A stretch of DNA of 37,579 bases from Ignavibacteriales bacterium (GTDB taxonomy: Bacteria; Bacteroidota; Ignavibacteria; UBA10030): NCBI GenBank assembly GCA_016186715.1, contig JACPLA010000074.1, positions 70,452 through 108,030 on the forward strand. The letters run 5' to 3'. Below the pieces are notes generated by a model. The model did not search any database and was not told the DNA's origin. It saw only the letters and a program-made list of their open reading frames with translations. Shown here one piece after another: positions 32,562-37,579 of this stretch (its first letter is position 1; each line of letters starts with the position of its first letter). A program made the translations under genes and the position numbers.

Positions 32562-33775
32562 TGATCTTTAAGCTGGCCTGGAGAAACATCTGGAGAAATA
32601 AGCGGCGTTCGGTCGTCGTGATGACTTCGGTTGCCGTCGGCGTCATCGCCACCTTGTTGATGGACACACTCTCCCGCGGAATGATCTATCAGATGTTGTA
32701 TAACCAGATTGGATCCCACGTGGCCCATCTACAGATCCACAGGCAGGGGTTCAGGGACAATCCGATTATTCAAAACAACATTCCGGATGCTGCAGTTGTT
32801 GAGCGGGCCGTGAGTTCCACTCCGGGGATTTCCCATTACAGCTCCCGCATCCTCACCTACGGGCTTCTCAGCAGCGCAGCCGCCTCCTCCGGAGTTTTCC
32901 TGATCGGAATTGATCCTGACCAGGAGGGTCAGATCACCACAATAAAAGGATCGCTGGCAGCCGGAACTTATCTTTCAGGGGGGCCGAACGAGGCCGTTAT
33001 CGGTCAAAGTTTGGCGGAGAAACTTGGGGTGGGCCTCGGCGACCGGGTGGTTGGTATGGCGTCGGCCCTTGATGGTCACGTCGGCTCGGACGTGTTCAGA
33101 ATCGTCGGCCTGTATGAAACGCTCAGTTCTGAATTCGACAAGTCATTCATCTACATTGCGCGGGACAATGCCCAAGAGATGCTGGGAGTAGGGGATCTTG
33201 TGTCGGAGTTTGCCATTCGTATCAACGACATTAGTCAGCTCCACACGATCCAGGATCGACTGCTGGAGGAACTCGGGGAAGAGTACGAAGTGTTCACCTA
33301 CCCCGAGATTCTTCCGTTTCTCGTCCTCCAGATCGATTTGTATGAACAGTCCATGATCATATTCTATGCCATCATCGGCATTGCGCTCATCTTCGGAATC
33401 ATCAATACCATGCTCATGTCGGTCTTTGAAAGGATCAGGGAGTTCGGAGTTTTGAAGGCGGTCGGCATGAAAGACCGCCGCCTCCTGATGATGATTGTCT
33501 TAGAGGCTTTCTTGCTCGGCATCATCGGGACGGGAATCGGTTTCATTGTCGGGTATCTCATTTATCTCCCTTTGGCTAGAACGGGATTGGATCTCAGCAT
33601 GTTTTCAGAGAGCCTGCGATCCTGGGGAGTCGGCGCTATCATTTATCCGGTTCTCACCTGGAATGTTATTGCCAATGCCTTGCTTATCATTCCCATCTTC
33701 GCAGTGCTTGGTGCTCTCTATCCGGCTTTTCGGGCTGGCCGACTTCAACCGATGGCTGCTATTCGATACGTCTAG
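32561..33775 (+). CDS. ABC transporter permease, FtsX/MacB (LolC/E-like), second copy
   Basis: 404 residues and paralogous to the preceding gene: 'IFKLAWRNIWRNKRRSVVVMTSVAVGVIATLLM' at the start, then a periplasmic domain. Its FtsX helices include 'GIINTMLMSVFERIREFGVLKAVGMKDRRLLMMIVLEAFLLGIIGTGIGFIVGYLIYL', and it ends with 'LYPAFRAGRLQPMAAIRYV'. The conserved 'ERxREFGxxxxVGM' coupling helix that contacts the ATPase is intact in both copies. Together they would form the LolCE-like membrane pair. It is followed after 9 bases by the ATPase gene. Confidence 0.93.
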   Translation: MIFKLAWRNIWRNKRRSVVVMTSVAVGVIATLLMDTLSRGMIYQMLYNQIGSHVAHLQIHRQGFRDNPIIQNNIPDAAVVERAVSSTPGISHYSSRILTYGLLSSAAASSGVFLIGIDPDQEGQITTIKGSLAAGTYLSGGPNEAVIGQSLAEKLGVGLGDRVVGMASALDGHVGSDVFRIVGLYETLSSEFDKSFIYIARDNAQEMLGVGDLVSEFAIRINDISQLHTIQDRLLEELGEEYEVFTYPEILPFLVLQIDLYEQSMIIFYAIIGIALIFGIINTMLMSVFERIREFGVLKAVGMKDRRLLMMIVLEAFLLGIIGTGIGFIVGYLIYLPLARTGLDLSMFSESLRSWGVGAIIYPVLTWNVIANALLIIPIFAVLGALYPAFRAGRLQPMAAIRYV

Positions 33776-33784
33776 GTCTCTCTG

Positions 33785-34501
33785 ATGAATCCAACTGACA
33801 CGACAGAACACGAAGAGATCATTCGAACTGAGGATCTCGGAAAGATCTACGAGGAGAACGGAATTCCAGTACACGCTCTCCGGGGTGTCACCACAATCGT
33901 ACACAAGGGGGATTTCCTCGTGATTGCCGGACCCTCGGGATCGGGCAAGACAACCCTGCTGAATCTTATAGGAGCCTTGGACAGGCCATCCCGGGGGAAA
34001 GTGTTTTTTGAGGGAAGGGATCTGAGCAAGAAATCAAAGTCGGAACTCGCCTCGATCCGGCTTCATCGGCTCGGCTTCATTTTCCAGGCCTACAACTTGA
34101 TTCCTGTCTTGACGGCGCTCGAGAACGTTGAATTCACGATGATGCTGCTTGGAGTTTCCGAAGCAGAGAGACGAAAGCAGGCGATGGCCACTCTGCAGGA
34201 GCTCGGCATTGACGAACTGGTCCATAAGCGGCCGAACGAAATGAGTGGGGGTCAGCAGCAAAGGGTTGCCATTGCCCGCGCCATTGTCACGCGTCCGGCC
34301 GTCGTTCTTGCAGACGAACCTACAGCGAACCTCGATTCCACCACCGGAGCATCGCTTCTTGATTTGATGGAACGAATGAACAAGGATAAGAATATCACCT
34401 TTGTTTTCTCCTCTCATGATCCCCAGGTAATCCAACGGGGGCGGCGGTTGATCCTGTTGCATGACGGAACAATCAAATCAGAACAAAGTCGCACCCGTTG
34501 A
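33785..34501 (+). CDS. ABC transporter ATPase, LolD/MacB-type
   Basis: 238 residues with all ABC motifs: Walker A 'GPSGSGKTTL', Q-loop 'FIFQAYNLIPVLTALENVEF', signature 'EMSGGQQQRVAIARAIV', Walker B 'AVVLADEPTANLD' and the H-loop in 'FVFSSHDPQV'. The 'LIGALDRPSRGKVFFEGRDL' segment and the 'NLIPVLTALENVE' after the Q-loop are typical of the LolD/MacB/FtsE group. It supplies energy to the two permeases just upstream. The stop overlaps a TTG codon of the next frame, so the barrel gene may be translationally coupled. Confidence 0.95.
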   Translation: MNPTDTTEHEEIIRTEDLGKIYEENGIPVHALRGVTTIVHKGDFLVIAGPSGSGKTTLLNLIGALDRPSRGKVFFEGRDLSKKSKSELASIRLHRLGFIFQAYNLIPVLTALENVEFTMMLLGVSEAERRKQAMATLQELGIDELVHKRPNEMSGGQQQRVAIARAIVTRPAVVLADEPTANLDSTTGASLLDLMERMNKDKNITFVFSSHDPQVIQRGRRLILLHDGTIKSEQSRTR

Positions 34502-34506
34502 AGATC

Positions 34507-35652
34507 ATGCAACTACGGGTTTTCCCGCTTGTTGCATTCGCCGCAGGCATACTCAGCGCTCAGGAGAATTTTCGCTTTTCGGGTTACGCCGTACATTTTC
34601 CGGTCTATCAAAGGATGAATGCCTTCCTTGCCCGACTTGTCACTGCCGAGCAGAACCAATTCGTGGACGTGACGAGGGTGAGGCTTCGGCCCTCGGCAGG
34701 CTTATGGGCCAAGGCATTTCTTATGGTCGAGTATGAATTCAACGCGACGTACACTTCCAGCCCCTTTCTCTTTTCTCCCTCTGCTTCACGGAGCCAGAAG
34801 CAAGTCCTCGACCTGACGTGGAATCCGGTACACCAGGGAAGATGGAACGTGGTCCATTATGTGGATCGTGCTTACGTCAGGCAAAGCTCCCCGTTCGGAG
34901 ATCTTACGATCGGACGACAGCGGATTTCCTGGGGAACGGGTAGAGTTTGGAACCCCACCGATCTGTTCAATCCGATCAATCCGGTTGCATTCAGCAAACT
35001 GGAAAAAGATGGCATCGATGCCGTCATGGCAAAATTCGTTGCGGGAAATCTTACGGATCTCTCTCTGGTTTACAATCCATACGATCGTTTCCGCAAGGCG
35101 CAGTACGGGGGGCGTTTCAGAACGAATTACGAAGGGTTCGATTTCTCGGTGATGGGTGGTCTTTTCGGGGAACGTATTGCCCTTGGAGCGGATTTTGCAG
35201 GGAGTCTCTTCGACACAGGTATTCGGGGAGAGGGAATTATTTCAGGATCGCGAACGCGCTTTGCGGAAAACTTTGCAAAGTACATCCTTGGAATCGATAA
35301 TCAGTTCACGGGGAAGTTATATGCCATGATGGAGTATCACTACAACGGCCAGGGAAAGAATCAGCGGTTTGCCTACGAGTTGAATCGGCTCGTCGACGGG
35401 GAAATCTTGAACCTCGGCAAGCACTACGCCACGGGCCAGATCTCCTACCTGATCCACCCGCTTGTCTTTGTTTCGGTCACCCTCAATCGCAGTTTTACCG
35501 ACGGGAGTGGATTCGTGGGAGGCACAGCGGCGTATTCCGCTTCGGACGAAATCAGTATCGCACTGGGGAGCCAGTACTTCTTTGGGAAACAGTTTGACGA
35601 ATACTGGTACTATCCGTCCACGGTATACGGGAAGATCGATATCTACTTCTAG
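34507..35652 (+). CDS. Outer-membrane beta-barrel protein of the LolA-like/ABC operon
   Basis: About 380 residues with a signal peptide ('MQLRVFPLVAFAAGILSAQ'). The rest is alternating beta-strand sequence rich in Tyr, Phe and Gly, ending in 'YGKIDIYF', the C-terminal phenylalanine expected of BAM substrates. 'LTIGRQRISWGTGRVWNPTDLFNPINP' recalls the DUF1302/AlgE-like porin type. A TTG at 34498 that overlaps the ATPase stop is an alternative start; I prefer ATG 34507. As last gene of the operon it may be the outer-membrane acceptor or exit for cargo moved by the LolA-like protein and ABC pair. The role is inferred from operon structure; the barrel nature is well supported. Confidence 0.85.
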   Translation: MQLRVFPLVAFAAGILSAQENFRFSGYAVHFPVYQRMNAFLARLVTAEQNQFVDVTRVRLRPSAGLWAKAFLMVEYEFNATYTSSPFLFSPSASRSQKQVLDLTWNPVHQGRWNVVHYVDRAYVRQSSPFGDLTIGRQRISWGTGRVWNPTDLFNPINPVAFSKLEKDGIDAVMAKFVAGNLTDLSLVYNPYDRFRKAQYGGRFRTNYEGFDFSVMGGLFGERIALGADFAGSLFDTGIRGEGIISGSRTRFAENFAKYILGIDNQFTGKLYAMMEYHYNGQGKNQRFAYELNRLVDGEILNLGKHYATGQISYLIHPLVFVSVTLNRSFTDGSGFVGGTAAYSASDEISIALGSQYFFGKQFDEYWYYPSTVYGKIDIYF

Positions 35653-35785
35653 TTTTTCGGTGACAATCCGTGTTCTCTTATTCAACTTATTGAAGGGACG
35701 CAACACTATCGCACCTCCGAGTACCAGGCAAGATACAAGGTTACTTTGTGGGAGCGGCACTGCCACGCCTTTGTCAGAGACCCGC

Positions 35786-36757
35786 TCAAATCTTTTTCAT
35801 CGAATCGTCAGGCGCAGCTACCCGCAGGAATCGGGGGACAACCGAGATCTCGCAGGGGAGAAAACCAATCAATTCTCCGTCGGCTTCGAGAGCGACGTGT
35901 TCCGGCGAACTGATCCTGATTTTCTTCGCTTTCCGGTGTTCTATCCATGAAAGATCGATATGCTTTCCTGTGTAGATCTTCGGGAAATTGATCAGCCGGG
36001 ATGCAACCGACTGATCTTTGATCACAAGAAGATCCAGAAGTCCGTCGTCAACACGGGAAGCCGGGGCGAAGTCCATTCCGCCCCCCGCGTAGCGACCGTT
36101 TGCCGCGGTTACACCAAGGAATCTGCCTGAAATCCAGTCAGTTCCGTCCGCAGAGACAGACATATATCGTGCCCGGTAGGTCAGCGCCGTCAGCGTCGAT
36201 CCAATCCCGAATGCAAGGAATCCTCCCAATCGTTTGAGTGCGGGGGTGACTCTCCGCACCACCATGGCCGCAATTCCGGGCTGGCAGTCGTTAATAAAGA
36301 ACCGATCCAGCTGGTTGCCGTCGCGTGAGTGAAACGACACTTTGCCGAGGTCAATCATGCGGGAAAGATTCCCTGCAACGATGTCAAGTTGTGTCGAAAG
36401 GTTATCGGGAAGATTGAGATTTCTCGCAACGTCCTTTGCCGTGCCGATACAGAGGAAGCCAAGGCGGGCGTGCGCATTGACATGTTTTTCCTTATCAAGG
36501 AAGCCGTTGACGACTTCGTTTATTGTTCCGTCACCGCCGACAGCGACGACGAGGTTCGTTCCGGCGTTGAGAGCTTGACGAGTGATTTCCGTTGCATGAC
36601 CTTGATTCGTCGTCACGTCGAGGACAAATCCCCCCGGAAATTTTTCCTCGATGGCCAGGAGCAGGGACGCCTGAATCCTTCCGGTTTTTCCCGCGGACGC
36701 GGCCGGATTAAGGATGAAATGGGGGAGGGCCGTTCTTTCCCGATGTTTCTTTGCCAT
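35786..36757 (-). CDS. Diacylglycerol/lipid kinase family protein (YegS/DgkB-like)
   Basis: 323 residues. The DAGK catalytic signature is present: 'FILNPAASAGKTGR' near the N-terminus, then 'VVAVGGDGTINEVVNGFLD', and 'LGFLCIGTAKDVARNLNLPDN' in the place of the usual GTxND motif. 'DLGKVSF', 'GVTAANGRYAGGGMDFAPASRVDDGLLDLLVIK' and 'ALEADGELIGFLP' follow. It phosphorylates a lipid such as diacylglycerol or sphingosine-like bases at the inner membrane. ATG 36757 is chosen because AAAGG lies 6 bases upstream. The longer ORF would pass through the terminator of the preceding gene and adds 43 residues that are unlike the family. Confidence 0.93.
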   Translation of the reverse strand: MAKKHRERTALPHFILNPAASAGKTGRIQASLLLAIEEKFPGGFVLDVTTNQGHATEITRQALNAGTNLVVAVGGDGTINEVVNGFLDKEKHVNAHARLGFLCIGTAKDVARNLNLPDNLSTQLDIVAGNLSRMIDLGKVSFHSRDGNQLDRFFINDCQPGIAAMVVRRVTPALKRLGGFLAFGIGSTLTALTYRARYMSVSADGTDWISGRFLGVTAANGRYAGGGMDFAPASRVDDGLLDLLVIKDQSVASRLINFPKIYTGKHIDLSWIEHRKAKKIRISSPEHVALEADGELIGFLPCEISVVPRFLRVAAPDDSMKKI

Positions 36758-36832
36758 ACCGAGCCTTTGAACGATGCCGCTCAAAGTAGCTCTTTTCCTC
36801 ACGAGACTCAACGGCGCCTGCCGGCTCGAAAG

Positions 36833-36863
36833 AAAAAAGGCGACATGCTTTTTGCACGTCGCC
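36833..36863 (-). terminator. Rho-independent terminator of the PUR-like gene
   Basis: On the minus strand GGCGACGTGC-AAAAA-GCATGTCGCC is followed by TTTTTT. The stem is 10 bp with one G-T pair, and it begins 20 bases after the stop of the small PUR-like gene. It separates that gene from the lipid kinase gene. Confidence 0.9.
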
Positions 36864-36882
36864 TCTGGTTCGGCAGCCGGCG

Positions 36883-37104
36883 TCAACCCATGGCGGACGC
36901 CGCTTCATCGATCGCTTTACGGAAATCATGCACAGTATCGCCAAAAATGCGGACGGTTGAACGCTGTTTCTTGTTTTCCCCGTCGATCCTGCTTTCCGAA
37001 ATCGAGATGAATTTGTTGCCGTTCTTCGCCTCTTTGACATCGACGAAGTACGTCGTCCGGCCGGCCCGGACCATTGTCGAGTAGATTGCGCCATTCGCTG
37101 CCAT
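36883..37104 (-). CDS. PUR-alpha-like DNA/RNA-binding protein (DUF3276)
   Basis: 73 residues: 'IYSTMVRAGRTTYFVDVKEAKNGNKFISISESRIDGENKKQRSTVRIFGDTVHDFRKAIDEA'. This is one PUR repeat (four strands and a helix), matching the DUF3276 proteins common in Bacteroidota, with the 'VRAGRTTYFxDVK' and 'ISISESR' strands conserved. The family includes BpuR of Borrelia, which binds nucleic acid. A clear GGAGG site is 5 bases before the ATG, and a strong terminator follows, so it is a single-gene unit. The target nucleic acid is unknown. Confidence 0.9.
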   Translation of the reverse strand: MAANGAIYSTMVRAGRTTYFVDVKEAKNGNKFISISESRIDGENKKQRSTVRIFGDTVHDFRKAIDEAASAMG

Positions 37105-37279
37105 GAGAACCTCCGTGAGTTGGAAAGTGATTGTTGGGGGAGTGACTTTTTCATTTTCCCACTGAGAGCCGAGGAGAGATCATTGTTCGCGAGTCTCAAT
37201 CGCGATCGATGTCCTCTGAAGACAATCCCTCAATAGTTGAGGAGCCGTGCTTAAGAACAAACGAAAGCAGGTAACACAA

Positions 37280-37579
37280 CTAAAGAGACTCTTCTTCAAG
37301 GCGGTTCAGGCGGCGCTCCATGGCTTGGACGCTGACCTGGAACATCCTCGAAAGTTGCTCAATACCACTGACTTTTCGAGCCATCGGGGCGAGTAGTTCT
37401 TCCGGCATCAGAAGTTCCGACGCACACTCGTCAGCTTCCCTATCATACAAGATGATTTCAGCGGAATTGCACGCGATTTCAGGTGGGTGATTCAGAAGAA
37501 GGTGACCGATCTCGTGACCCACAGAGAACCTGCGTCTGTGCAGGTGATGATTCCGGTTGATTCCAATCAGCATTTGCTG
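37280..37579 (-). CDS. ImmA/IrrE-type zinc metallopeptidase, partial (N-terminus outside window)
   Basis: The frame runs off the window end. The ATG at 37573 listed in the track is not necessarily the start, since the frame is open beyond it. The visible 100 residues have the zinc-peptidase motif 'SVGHEIGHLLLNH' (HExxH) and the third ligand region 'EADECASELLMPEELL', as in ImmA/IrrE (COG2856) proteins. The C-terminal 'IEQLSRMFQVSVQAMERRLNRL' is the usual short helical end. Such proteins cleave repressors of mobile elements or stress regulons, and often sit beside an XRE-type repressor gene, which would be upstream, outside the window. A short repeat CCTCAA-TAG-TTGAGG (37228-37242) after the stop could be a weak terminator. 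Confidence 0.88.
   Translation of the reverse strand, partial: QQMLIGINRNHHLHRRRFSVGHEIGHLLLNHPPEIACNSAEIILYDREADECASELLMPEELLAPMARKVSGIEQLSRMFQVSVQAMERRLNRLEEESL

Noticed and set aside
36758-36886. N-terminal extension of the lipid kinase ORF (43 residues)
   Set aside because: The extension reads through the rho-independent terminator of the upstream gene, and a good ribosome site precedes ATG 36757.
36329-37084. 251-residue plus-strand ORF across the lipid kinase and PUR-like genes
   Set aside because: It is antisense to two well-recognised genes and to the terminator between them.
1-37579. CRISPR arrays, tRNA/rRNA genes, insertion sequences, integrases
   Set aside because: No regularly spaced repeats, cloverleaf-like sequences, transposase motifs or terminal repeats were found on reading both strands by eye; a computed search could still find weak cases.

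Overview
The window is bacterial, densely coded and moderately GC-rich (roughly half G+C by eye). It carries about 36 protein genes, no RNA genes that I can see, and no insertion sequence, integrase or CRISPR array. Several features suggest a Gram-negative member of the Bacteroidota/Chlorobi/Ignavibacteria side of the FCB group: a small PUR-alpha-like DUF3276 protein, an outer-membrane barrel next to a LolA-like protein, receiver-first histidine kinase proteins, and a compact hemX-A-C-D-E-F-H-Y cluster. This assignment is inference. Several genes have clear Shine-Dalgarno sequences.

Layout. (1) 1-3439: the tail of an unrecognised gene, then minus-strand genes for a PduO-type cobalamin adenosyltransferase, a cyclic-nucleotide-binding/DUF1003 membrane protein and an M20 dipeptidase. 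(2) 3630-12168: a plus-strand haem operon from glutamyl-tRNA reduction to protoporphyrin oxidation and iron insertion, by the oxygen-dependent protoporphyrin route (hemF, HemY-type oxidase). It is headed by a CcsA/HemX-like membrane protein; hemB and hemL are not in the window. An exported protein of unknown function follows, and a bidirectional terminator closes the block. (3) 12991-17299, minus: an envelope filament or secretion module of GspF, GspE and two pilin-like proteins without canonical prepilin leaders. (4) 17534-25229, minus: a run of six signalling genes. They encode a protein with a TPR-like start, a proline-rich linker and a pseudo-receiver; a single receiver; a large CHASE3-like/HAMP/GAF hybrid kinase with two receivers; a receiver-kinase; a receiver fused to a decayed kinase; and a cysteine-containing protein. 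(5) 25230-25787 is non-coding with a strong inverted repeat, followed by a small membrane-anchored pilin-like protein. (6) 26225-29235: an ECF sigma factor and its zinc-type anti-sigma factor, divergent from an exported von Willebrand A protein. (7) 29303-30406: a receiver fused to a kinase-like ATPase that lacks the phospho-accepting histidine. (8) 30586-35652: a tightly coupled five-gene operon for a LolA-like periplasmic protein, two FtsX/MacB-type permeases, an ATPase and an outer-membrane barrel, which looks like a complete trans-envelope lipid or lipoprotein export system. (9) 35786-37579: a lipid kinase, the PUR-like protein and a partial ImmA/IrrE-type metallopeptidase.

The best candidates for undescribed biology are the signalling run with its series of degraded receiver and kinase domains next to the filament genes, and the LolA/FtsX/barrel operon.
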